9,852 nucleotides of DNA from positions 1-9,852 of the forward strand of contig CANQLQ010000047.1 in the NCBI GenBank assembly GCA_947624755.1, written 5' to 3'. Shown piece after piece: positions 1 to 5,985 of the stretch (within the stretch, counting starts at the first letter, position 1; each line of letters begins with the position of its first letter). Source of the stretch: an uncultured Clostridia bacterium. GTDB lineage: Bacteria > Bacillota > Clostridia > Oscillospirales > Acutalibacteraceae. A program made the translations under genes and the position numbers. The notes under the pieces were generated by a model. The model worked only from the letters and a program-made list of their open reading frames with translations, was not told the DNA's origin and made no database searches.

Positions 1-47
1 TATGCCCGGTTTGCGGTCTTGGCAAGGATATGTTTGAAGAAGAATAA
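1..47 (+). CDS. C-terminal end of a rubredoxin-like protein (partial)
   Basis: Reading from base 3, the plus strand encodes CPVCGLGKDMFEEE followed by TAA at 45-47. The CPxCGxxKxxF pattern is the second cysteine knuckle of a rubredoxin or rubredoxin-like domain. Such domains close free rubredoxins, rubrerythrins and some flavin- or NADH-linked oxidoreductases of anaerobes, where the cysteines bind iron. Only the last 14 residues and the stop lie in the window, so the full protein type is unknown. It is the only plus-strand gene here and converges on the ABC transporter operon. A generic zinc-ribbon tail is the main alternative. Confidence 0.6.
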   Translation, partial: CPVCGLGKDMFEEE

Positions 48-80
48 AAACAGGACTGCAAAAGGTTTTAAAATTAACTC

Positions 81-106
81 GACCCCCAATCTAACGATTG
101 GGGGTC
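81..106. terminator. Hairpin between convergent genes, probable bidirectional terminator
   Basis: GACCCCCAATC (81-91), a TAAC loop and GATTGGGGGTC (96-106) form a perfect 11-bp GC-rich stem. It lies between the stop of the rubredoxin-like gene (47) and the stop of the ABC ATPase gene (198). The run of Ts after the stem is imperfect in both directions: GAGTTAATTTT on the minus strand, and a T-rich stretch 15 or more bases away on the plus strand. The position between converging genes is the strongest argument. I see nothing else in 107-197. Confidence 0.65.
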
Positions 107-197
107 AAATCATATACGAATTTTTAATTTTATGAAGTGAAGATGCGGATTTTTTACTGCTTCTGCATACGATTTTCTCTGTCGGAAAACATTGGCA

Positions 198-956
198 TTA
201 TATTTTACTTTCTTTTTCAAGCGCGTTTGAGAACATATCCCACATAATGCCGTAATCCTTTGACGAAGGCTTTATCGGCTTTGGAAGTTCATTTTTCTTG
301 TCTATTACTATTTCGCCGTTCCTACCCATAAGAATAATTCTTGTTCCGAGTACGATTGCCTCCTGAATATTGTGGGTCACGAAAATCACCGTGATGCCAT
401 TGTCCGCCCAAATAGCTGAAAGCTCCTTCTGTAAGGCGTTTCGCGTAATGGCGTCAAGGGCAGCAAACGGCTCGTCCATCAGAATGATGTCCGGTTTAAG
501 AGCAAGCGCCTTCGCAATAGCCGCACGCTGTTTCATACCGCCCGAAAGCTCATGCGGATAGAGCTTGCCTTTGCCGGTAAGACCAACCTTCTTGAGATAA
601 ATATCACTGATTTCCTGAAGCTCTTTTTTGTTTTTTATTCCTTTCAGCTTTAACGGGTACCATATGTTTTTTTCAATTGTTTTCCAAGGAAAAAGCTGAT
701 TGTAATCTTGAAAAACTAATATTCTATCCGTCGAAGGTTTGTCTGCAAGCTTGCCGTTGCAAATAATTTTTCCTTCATATGGTTCAAATCCGGCTATGCA
801 CCGAAGAAGAGTTGATTTGCCGCAGCCGGAAGGACCAAGAATACTAAGAAACTCATTTTGAGAAACAGAGAGATCAACATTCCTTAGCACTTGAACGGAA
901 TTTTTCTGCGATGTATATGCTTTTGTAAGGTTCTTGATGCTGAGGATCTCGCTCAT
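198..956 (-). CDS. ABC transporter ATP-binding protein, SsuB/NrtD/TauB type
   Basis: This is the cytoplasmic ATPase that powers the importer encoded with the two genes upstream. In a 252-residue protein starting MSEILSIKNL, all the ABC motifs are present: Walker A GPSGCGKST (41-49), Q-loop around FQDYNQLFP (Q83), signature LSGGMKQR (137-144), Walker B IILMDEP (157-163) and the switch histidine in VTHN (H195). Length and the FPWKT Q-loop context fit the nitrate/sulfonate/taurine subfamily. I chose the ATG at 956 because it overlaps the permease stop (ATGA), with a GGTGGGG stretch upstream as ribosome binding site. An in-frame ATG at 971 is possible and would add five residues. The ATPase does not reveal the substrate. 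It is the last gene of the operon. Confidence 0.93.
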   Translation of the reverse strand: MSEILSIKNLTKAYTSQKNSVQVLRNVDLSVSQNEFLSILGPSGCGKSTLLRCIAGFEPYEGKIICNGKLADKPSTDRILVFQDYNQLFPWKTIEKNIWYPLKLKGIKNKKELQEISDIYLKKVGLTGKGKLYPHELSGGMKQRAAIAKALALKPDIILMDEPFAALDAITRNALQKELSAIWADNGITVIFVTHNIQEAIVLGTRIILMGRNGEIVIDKKNELPKPIKPSSKDYGIMWDMFSNALEKESKI

Positions 957-1729
957 CTTATCATACCCCACCTTCTTACCGTGCGGTTTTCAATAGTTCT
1001 GAAAATACCGTATTCAACAACAACTCCGACAATGATAATGAGGAAAATCGCCGCATAGACGGCGGTGTAATCGATCCACACCGTTCGCGCATTATTTATG
1101 AAAACACCTATGCCGGCGGCACGAGCCGAACCGAAAATCATTTCGGCGCTGATGAGTCCTCTCCATGCCCTCGCCCAGCCCACTCTGATGCCGGAAAGCA
1201 TACTGGCAAATGAGGACGGGATATACACTCCGAAAACAAGCCCCGCTTTACCAAGGCCAATATTTTTGCCCGACTCTATATAAATTTGAGGGACAGAGCG
1301 AAACCCGTCAATTATGTTGCGTGACATAGGCCATATGACCGAATGAACAACAAGGATAAGTATCGACGTATCGTTTGCACCTACAGTTATCATCAAAATC
1401 GGCAGAAGCGCCACTCCCGGGATAAGGTCAAATACCGATACTATAAGATTATAAATTGAGTCAAATACCTTGTTCGCAATTGAAAGGCCGGAGAAAGCAA
1501 GGGCAAGAACTGCGCCGATGAACAATCCTTTAAGTATCGTCATCATTGAATTTCCAAGGTATACTAATATTGGTCTTGCATCATCTGAAAAGAGTGAAAA
1601 CAATCTTTTAAAAATATCAGAAAGCAGTGGAAACGCCATTATATTTCTTTGTGATGCATACCATTGCCATGCACAGACCACGGCCGCCACAAAGAGAATT
1701 CTTGCAATATGAGTGCGGTATTTGCTCAT
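953..1729 (-). CDS. ABC transporter permease, SsuC/NrtB/TauC type
   Basis: This is the integral membrane subunit of the importer, 258 residues from ATG 1729. Hydrophobic segments lie near 8-24, 62-82, 95-118, 121-138, 170-195 and 221-243, which fits the usual six-helix BPD permease. The cytoplasmic EAA loop, which docks on the ATPase, is recognisable as ESGKNIGLGKAGLVFGVYIP (152-171). The SsuC-like motif GLISAEMIFGSARAAGIGVF follows. The start is preceded by AAAAAGGA at suitable spacing. An upstream in-frame ATG at 1768 would overlap the binding-protein gene and lacks a better site. The gene begins 16 bp after the binding-protein stop and overlaps the ATPase start by 4 bp, so the three subunits are very probably cotranscribed and translationally coupled. 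Confidence 0.93.
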   Translation of the reverse strand: MSKYRTHIARILFVAAVVCAWQWYASQRNIMAFPLLSDIFKRLFSLFSDDARPILVYLGNSMMTILKGLFIGAVLALAFSGLSIANKVFDSIYNLIVSVFDLIPGVALLPILMITVGANDTSILILVVHSVIWPMSRNIIDGFRSVPQIYIESGKNIGLGKAGLVFGVYIPSSFASMLSGIRVGWARAWRGLISAEMIFGSARAAGIGVFINNARTVWIDYTAVYAAIFLIIIVGVVVEYGIFRTIENRTVRRWGMIR

Positions 1730-1745
1730 TTTATCAAATCCTTTT

Positions 1746-2720
1746 TTAATTTCCAACAACGCTGTCAAATTTAAGCTCGTCTATAGAGTTTATCTTGGTG
1801 GTGATGAAATCGGCTTCATACATGAAGTCCGCCATTTGCATAACACCCTTTAGCTCAGGAGTGAAAATGGTCGTTCCGTCGGAAAGATTTTCCTTGGCTT
1901 CTTCGACTGTCATTTGAAGATTTTCGGCAACTATCTCAGCTGCCGCATCAATATCGTTGTTGATAAAATCTATGGAATCCGAAAGAGCCTTCTGAACGGC
2001 GTCAAAAAGTTCAGGATCCTCCTGCTGCAATTTTGTTCCCGCAATCGCAACCAAAAAAGTATTATCATCAGGCCATATTTCTTTAACAATATCAATTTCA
2101 TGATATTTTTCGTTTTGTCTTTCCATGGCAATAAACTGAGACGTAGTCAAATGAAGCGCCACGGTTTCGGATTCAAGCGCAGCCATACCTTCAACATGAG
2201 ACATAGCCTGAATGTTGTTGTCAAGTGCGTGAGCGTCACCGAGTTCTTTTTCGGCGGCCATAGCAAGTAAGATGTGCTGGAATGAACCCTCCTTAACGAG
2301 AGCTATTTTGTCCCCGGATTTGATATCGGAGAGACTTTTTATTTCTTCCTTATTTGTCATAAGGCCGTGTGCCTGACAGTTGAGATTGGAGATTATCTTA
2401 CAGCCGACACCGGCAACAATAGCCGAGATGGCCGGAGCAAGACCCATTGCGCCGATGTCGAAGGTTCCCGACATAAGACCTTCATTAACGGACGCGCCGG
2501 AATCAAGCTGGGAAATTTCCACGTTAACTTCGCTGCCATAATATTTGTCAATGAATTTTTGGGCTTGCATGATGAAAATGGGAGCATAACCCACACCTAT
2601 CTGAATACCGATTTTCAGTGTTTTTTGCTCGGTATTTTCACCGCCATCGCTGTTTCCGCAGGCGCAAAAACAGCTAAACATCATAACAAGGCACAAAGCT
2701 AATGCAATTATTTTTTTCAT
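1746..2720 (-). CDS. ABC transporter substrate-binding lipoprotein, SsuA/NMT1-like
   Basis: This is the extracellular solute-binding protein of the importer, 324 residues. MKKIIALALC and a hydrophobic core lead to an FCAC lipobox, with Cys21 as the expected lipidated residue. A Gly/Asp/Glu-rich linker follows. The mature part starts KTLKIGIQIGVGYAPIFI, and the later segment GLMSGTFDIGAMGLAP (81-96) is characteristic of the nitrate/sulfonate/taurine/thiamine-precursor (NMT1) binding-protein clan. A strong ribosome binding site, AGGAGGT, lies 7 nt before the ATG. The family binds diverse small molecules (alkylsulfonates, nitrate, pyrimidine precursors, aromatic acids), so the ligand is open. 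Its place just after an acyl ligase and a carrier protein suggests, by inference, that the ligand could be a substrate or precursor of that pathway. Confidence 0.9.
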   Translation of the reverse strand: MKKIIALALCLVMMFSCFCACGNSDGGENTEQKTLKIGIQIGVGYAPIFIMQAQKFIDKYYGSEVNVEISQLDSGASVNEGLMSGTFDIGAMGLAPAISAIVAGVGCKIISNLNCQAHGLMTNKEEIKSLSDIKSGDKIALVKEGSFQHILLAMAAEKELGDAHALDNNIQAMSHVEGMAALESETVALHLTTSQFIAMERQNEKYHEIDIVKEIWPDDNTFLVAIAGTKLQQEDPELFDAVQKALSDSIDFINNDIDAAAEIVAENLQMTVEEAKENLSDGTTIFTPELKGVMQMADFMYEADFITTKINSIDELKFDSVVGN

Positions 2721-2742
2721 ATCATTTACCTCCTATAAATAG

Positions 2743-2765
2743 TCAAGCGGTTTAAACCAACTTGA
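2743..2765. repeat. Inverted repeat between carrier-protein and binding-protein genes
   Basis: TCAAG, then the 10-bp palindrome GGTTTAAACC, then CTTGA form an interrupted inverted repeat with a 1/2-nt internal asymmetry. It fills half of the 46-bp gap and sits just upstream of the AGGAGGT site of the binding-protein gene. It could be an operator, or a small mRNA hairpin that sets the transporter's expression apart from the upstream genes. I see no T-run that would make it a terminator. Confidence 0.45.
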
Positions 2766-2766
2766 A

Positions 2767-2997
2767 TTAATCACCATTTTCAAGTTCTTTGATCATGTTA
2801 AACATATCTTCGGCGGAATTAAAGTTTTCCAGTGTTATCATATCCGGCGAAACAGTTACGTCAAATTCATCTGAAATCTCGGAAATAATCGTGATAATGT
2901 CAAGCGAATCCAAAATTGAATCGTCAACAAGGGCTTTTTCGCTTCTGAAATCAACACCCGGTTTGAGAGCTTCGAGAATTTCAATCAGCCTGTCCAT
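2767..2997 (-). CDS. Acyl carrier protein (DltC/ACP-like)
   Basis: A small acidic carrier protein of 76 residues, starting MDRLIEILEA. The segment DDSILDSLDIITIISEI (25-41) is the 4'-phosphopantetheine site, with Ser31 in the DSL motif as the attachment residue. The rest has the helical ACP pattern, with EISDEFDV after the prosthetic-group helix. I chose ATG 2997 because AAAGGAG (3012-3006) is placed 8 nt before it. The longer reading from 3015 would place that ribosome binding site inside the gene. The ligase stop lies 14 bp upstream. The direct pairing with an adenylating ligase implies that the ligase charges this protein, as DltA charges DltC. The family resemblance is to generic ACPs as much as to DltC, so no specific symbol is given. 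Confidence 0.9.
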   Translation of the reverse strand: MDRLIEILEALKPGVDFRSEKALVDDSILDSLDIITIISEISDEFDVTVSPDMITLENFNSAEDMFNMIKELENGD

Positions 2998-3011
2998 AAT
3001 CAGCGCTCCTT

Positions 3012-4463
3012 TCATAATAATTTTTTCAGTTCCCTGTGTAATATTTTTCCGTTGTAGGTTCTGGGTATTGCCTCAACGATAAAAATCTGCTTAGGCACTT
3101 GAAACGATTCAAGCTTTTCGTGCAGGAAATTGACCAGTACACTCTCGCTGTAATTTTCATCGGTGCAGACAAAAATTACAGGTATCTCTCCCATCAGTTC
3201 GTCCTTTTTTCCAATGACCGCACAGTCTTTTATTCCCGGACATTTGAGACAGACATCTTCAACTTCAATCGGTGATACTTTATTGCCGCCGGTAATAATA
3301 ACATTATCAATGCGCCCCAGCATGAACACTAAACCGCTTTCATCGCGGTAGCCGAGGTCATTTGACTGTACATAGCCATTAACAAGCGTTTCGCTCGTGA
3401 GCTGCTCATCATTGTAATATCCTTCCATTATTATCGCTCCGCTTGTGACCAGCCTTCCCGGCTGCTTCTCGGTTGCGTTAAACATTTTGCCGTCCTCATC
3501 AACAAAGGCAATTTTGGAATTGACCGTATCCCTGCCGATACAAAACGGCTTGTCGTCCTTGCTGTTAAAACTGAGCATACACGCACAGCCTGCTTCGCTT
3601 GAACCATAAAAATCATATAGCCGGGTATTTGGCAAAAGAGATTTCAGCCTGTCTTTATCGTCCTGAGGAAGATGAGCCGAACCAAATTCCATATAATCTA
3701 TTCTGTCTTTAAAATCTCCTATCTTATCACCGGACAGACTGAAAATAATTGACAGTGCGGACGGAGCTAAAGCTGCTGCGTTTGCGCCATGCTTTTCAAA
3801 ACACTCAAAAAATTTATCGACAAAAATAACTCCGTCCATAAGGATAACCGAACTGCCCGTGAGCATATTTGAATAATATCTTCTCAATGAGAAGCTGTGG
3901 TTAAGCGGCATCGGCAAAACTTCCCTTGTGTCCGGGGTCATTTGCGTACCGAACATCACATTTTCACCGGTTGCACAGTCGCTTCGATGAGTTACAACAA
4001 CGCCTTTTGACTTTCCGGTCGTGCCGGTTGTAAAAAGTATGGTTGAAATATCCTCTTTATCGGGGAAATGCTTAACAAAAAAATTTTCATTGCTTGTGCC
4101 GAGTTCGTTGCAGGATACTGTTTTGTAATCTTTAATGTCAAGGTCGCAAATTATCAAAACGGCCTGAGTTTGAGCGGCAATTTCAATCAATCTTTCGGCT
4201 TTGACATTTTTTTCGAGCGGAACTGCCACAGCCGAAATAAGATGCACGGCGTGCAGGGCGGCCAGAAACTTTGCGGTTTGAGCGGATTTTATTACGACCC
4301 GGTCGCCTTTTTTTACATTTAGATTTTTAAATGCAGCCGCATATCTTAAAATCATGCTGTAATATTCCTTATAGGTCAGGCTCGATTCTCTGTCAATTAT
4401 GCAGACTTTGTCCGGAAATTGTGCAGCATGGATACTTATTGCTTCAACGATAGAATTTAGCAT
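3012..4463 (-). CDS. AMP-forming acyl-adenylate ligase (ANL family), presumed loader of the adjacent carrier protein
   Basis: A complete 483-residue adenylating enzyme that activates a carboxylic acid with ATP and should transfer it to the neighbouring carrier protein. Visible core motifs are A3 TTGTTGKSKG (145-154), A5 YDFYGSSEAG (283-292), A7 SNDLGYRDESG (367-377, ribose-binding Asp369), A8 hinge GRIDNVIITGGNKVSPIEVE (383-402) and A10 PRTYNGKIL with catalytic Lys473. The A4 region reads PMPLNHSFSLRR (184-195). This resembles the PLxHxxG pattern of fatty or aryl acid activators rather than the FDxS pattern with its amino-binding Asp found in DltA and NRPS domains. D-alanine is therefore not the obvious substrate. 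AAAGGAG lies 7 nt before the ATG. It is the first gene after a 296-bp gap and probably heads the left operon. A CoA ligase is the main alternative, but the adjoining carrier gene argues for carrier loading. Confidence 0.88.
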   Translation of the reverse strand: MLNSIVEAISIHAAQFPDKVCIIDRESSLTYKEYYSMILRYAAAFKNLNVKKGDRVVIKSAQTAKFLAALHAVHLISAVAVPLEKNVKAERLIEIAAQTQAVLIICDLDIKDYKTVSCNELGTSNENFFVKHFPDKEDISTILFTTGTTGKSKGVVVTHRSDCATGENVMFGTQMTPDTREVLPMPLNHSFSLRRYYSNMLTGSSVILMDGVIFVDKFFECFEKHGANAAALAPSALSIIFSLSGDKIGDFKDRIDYMEFGSAHLPQDDKDRLKSLLPNTRLYDFYGSSEAGCACMLSFNSKDDKPFCIGRDTVNSKIAFVDEDGKMFNATEKQPGRLVTSGAIIMEGYYNDEQLTSETLVNGYVQSNDLGYRDESGLVFMLGRIDNVIITGGNKVSPIEVEDVCLKCPGIKDCAVIGKKDELMGEIPVIFVCTDENYSESVLVNFLHEKLESFQVPKQIFIVEAIPRTYNGKILHRELKKLL

Positions 4464-4523
4464 AGGAGCACTCCTTTGAAATTTCGCCTTTTTATCAGTC
4501 TTGTTTACTTAGGACACCCCGAA

Positions 4524-4557
4524 TTAATCAGAGCTTCCTTAAGGAACCTCTGATTAA
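4524..4557. repeat. Near-perfect 34-bp palindrome
   Basis: TTAATCAGAG (4524-4533) pairs with CTCTGATTAA (4548-4557). Between them the 12-bp perfect palindrome TTCCTTAAGGAA is flanked by one C-C mismatch. The right arm is also the left boundary of the dispersed repeat. It could be two abutting ends of a small mobile element or a protein-binding site. As RNA it would be a long hairpin in the ligase leader. Confidence 0.75.
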
Positions 4558-4641
4558 ATCACGCATAGGGCTTAATACTCATCTTGCTTGCAAATTTTCC
4601 GTAATACTTTGCCAAAATACTCGGCAATACACAAAGTATTG
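4543..4641. repeat. Dispersed repeat, copy 1
   Basis: This stretch aligns without gaps to 9741-9839, with 95 of 99 bases identical by my count. The four differences are at 4547, 4565, 4577 and 4596. The last 45 bases are identical. It contains an inverted repeat, AATACTTTG (4603-4611) with CAAAGTATT (4632-4640), plus an inner TTGCC/GGCAA pair, so it can fold as DNA or RNA. Both copies have the same orientation relative to the genes and lie directly upstream of a minus-strand gene. It has no coding capacity. Confidence 0.85.
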
Positions 4642-4704
4642 ACTTAGATTTTTGGAACATAAAAAGAACCTTCAAAATTAGCGACAAAGTGTTTTCGCGG
4701 TGTA

Positions 4705-4726
4705 AAATTATATTTTTATATAATTT
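4705..4726. repeat. AT-only hairpin
   Basis: AAATTATAT (4705-4713), a TTTT loop and ATATAATTT (4718-4726) form a perfect 9-bp stem. It lies about 35 bp downstream of the DltD-like stop codon. Being AT-only it is a weak RNA structure. It might act with the neighbouring GC hairpin in ending transcription of the right-hand operon. Confidence 0.45.
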
Positions 4727-4744
4727 CTATCCCGCGTAATTCCT

Positions 4745-4759
4745 GCGGACGATGTCCGC
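4745..4759 (-). terminator. Short GC hairpin directly after the DltD-like stop, weak terminator candidate
   Basis: GCGGAC, loop GAT and GTCCGC form a 6-bp stem that begins one base past the stop codon. No U-run follows on the minus strand, so this is not a standard intrinsic terminator. It may instead protect the 3' end or attenuate read-through into the ligase operon. Confidence 0.3.
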
Positions 4760-5920
4760 CTAATCAATATGAGTATTAGATTTAATCTGATCTTCCTTAA
4801 TTTTTTCGATACCCGGTACTGCTTTTTCATCATACCAAAGAGTATAGGCGGTGTCCCATTCACTCTTTAATTCAGCGCTTAATTCGCTTGGCTTTATACC
4901 AACGACATCGGTAAGATATGATGAAATATATTTGGAAAATTTTATCGAGCCGAGGAGATTGCAGTGCCTGTCATCATAAAAATCGGTTGAAAAATCCAAA
5001 CCTATTTCATCGTATAACTTATTGCAGTTAAGGCAAGAGAACCCTTTTTCGCTCAGGTAGGCTTCAACATACTTTTCATATGCATAGGATATTTCATCAA
5101 TCGGAAACGGAGTTGAAACGAACAGAACGTTCAAATTATTTTTTTTGATATAGCGCAGAAGATCATCAAGCGGTTCAAGGTCTTCTTTGCTCACCGTTCG
5201 TTCAGCGGTATAGGACGCAAGATCCGGCTTTGTCATCGGATCGATTGAAGCGACGGTTCGCGATATTTTATATTTATCCTTTGATTTTTGCTTAAATTCG
5301 TCTTTTTTAAGGTAATATCTGTTAAGGTAATCAACAACATCTTTTACGGTCAGGTCTTTCCAGTTGTTGTGAGTACGCATATACTCAAACTGCCAGTCAA
5401 GCTCGTCCTCATGAATATACTTTGTTACAGTCTTATTGATTATTGCCGCGCGGTTGAATGAGACAGGCATACTGCTTAAAAGACCGCTTATATATGATTT
5501 TATTAGATTAATGATGTTCTTTTTTTCAAGATTGCCTGTTTCTTTGTTATAAAGAATATAATAAAATCTTCTCAAATCTATAAGATACAGCTTTGGATGC
5601 TGAGTTTTTTCCACTTCATCAATGGCATACCTTAATGCTTCAAACGGCATGGCCGGATAAGCGAACAAAGAGGAAGTTATCCCGGATTCATGGTATATCA
5701 GTGCGGGTATATAGTAGCGATAAGTAGCGCTTGAGCCTATCATGGCGACGTCGATAGAGTCTTCTTCCTGCGCATAAAAGTTGTTGATAAGCTTAACTGA
5801 ACTGTCCTTTTCCTTATATCTGAAAAGATAAGAGAGCTGAACAAGTATTGTAAATAAAATCGTAAGAAAAAGCGCTGAAGCTGTAATCTTTTTTACGGCA
5901 TTAAATATTTTACTTTTCAT
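4760..5920 (-). CDS. Membrane-anchored SGNH/DltD-like protein partnering the MBOAT acyltransferase
   Basis: A 386-residue protein with a short cytoplasmic N-terminus and one hydrophobic segment at about 14-34. The rest is predicted outside the membrane. IDVAMIGSSATYRYY (56-70) carries the GSS block seen in DltD and SGNH hydrolases, with Ser64 as candidate nucleophile. NVLFVSTPFP (264-273) looks like a core strand. FYDDRHCNLLGSIKFS (314-329) supplies a DxxH block (Asp316, His319) followed by NxxG. This is the family arrangement for a Ser-Asp-His site. Such proteins (DltD, AlgJ/AlgX, PatB) act with an MBOAT to hand acyl groups to an extracellular polymer. I chose ATG 5920 because TTGGAG is spaced 8 nt before it; an ATG at 5938 lacks one. 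It begins 65 bp after the MBOAT stop. The acceptor is unknown, and overall similarity to true DltD looks low. Confidence 0.75.
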   Translation of the reverse strand: MKSKIFNAVKKITASALFLTILFTILVQLSYLFRYKEKDSSVKLINNFYAQEEDSIDVAMIGSSATYRYYIPALIYHESGITSSLFAYPAMPFEALRYAIDEVEKTQHPKLYLIDLRRFYYILYNKETGNLEKKNIINLIKSYISGLLSSMPVSFNRAAIINKTVTKYIHEDELDWQFEYMRTHNNWKDLTVKDVVDYLNRYYLKKDEFKQKSKDKYKISRTVASIDPMTKPDLASYTAERTVSKEDLEPLDDLLRYIKKNNLNVLFVSTPFPIDEISYAYEKYVEAYLSEKGFSCLNCNKLYDEIGLDFSTDFYDDRHCNLLGSIKFSKYISSYLTDVVGIKPSELSAELKSEWDTAYTLWYDEKAVPGIEKIKEDQIKSNTHID

Positions 5921-5954
5921 TTGTGTTTCTCCAATCATGCAGAGAGTTTCAACA

Positions 5955-5970
5955 GATTAATCAGAGGTTC
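5955..5970. repeat. Fragment of the dispersed repeat/palindrome arm
   Basis: Read on the minus strand, this segment matches 14 consecutive bases of the right palindrome arm (4544-4557, GAACCTCTGATTAA). It lies in the 65-bp gap between the MBOAT and DltD-like genes. A chance exact 14-base match in a window this size is unlikely, so I read it as a remnant or terminal part of the same element. Confidence 0.5.
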
Positions 5971-5985
5971 ATTAGTTTTTCGGTA

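Larger units (their letters stand above)
4464..4759. other. 296-bp gene-free region between the two operon halves
   Basis: No credible open reading frame is present. From right to left it holds a short hairpin directly after the DltD-like stop (4745-4759), an AT-only hairpin (4705-4726), one copy of the dispersed repeat (4543-4641), a 34-bp palindrome overlapping its edge (4524-4557), and about 60 bp leading to the ligase ribosome binding site. Transcription of the ligase operon may start here, but I could not identify convincing -35/-10 boxes. Confidence 0.6.

Noticed and set aside
1914..2270. A 118-residue plus-strand open frame
   Set aside because: Antisense to the binding-protein gene. 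Its odd composition, rich in Phe, Ile and Arg, is typical of a shadow frame.
2367..2702. A 111-residue open frame on the plus strand opposite the binding-protein gene
   Set aside because: It lies wholly antisense to a well-supported gene, shows no family motif and has no plausible ribosome binding site. It is a shadow of the codon pattern on the other strand.
2767..4463. Naming the ligase and carrier genes dltA and dltC
   Set aside because: The ligase substrate region does not look like that of an amino-acid activator, and the carrier is as close to generic ACPs as to DltC, so the symbols would overstate the evidence.
4464..4560. Sigma-70 promoter for the ligase operon
   Set aside because: I scanned the minus strand for TTGACA/TATAAT pairs and found only poor matches with wrong spacing, so no promoter is annotated.
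4603..4640. Intrinsic terminator in the repeat
   Set aside because: The stem is AT-rich with a large loop and no U-run follows on the minus strand. It also lies upstream of genes rather than after them.
4543..4641. CRISPR repeat or CRISPR array
   Set aside because: Only two long copies exist, about 5.2 kb apart, with no short regularly spaced repeats and no cas genes.
4524..4641. Complete insertion sequence
   Set aside because: No transposase coding capacity is present, and clear target duplications could not be identified. At most it is a non-autonomous remnant.
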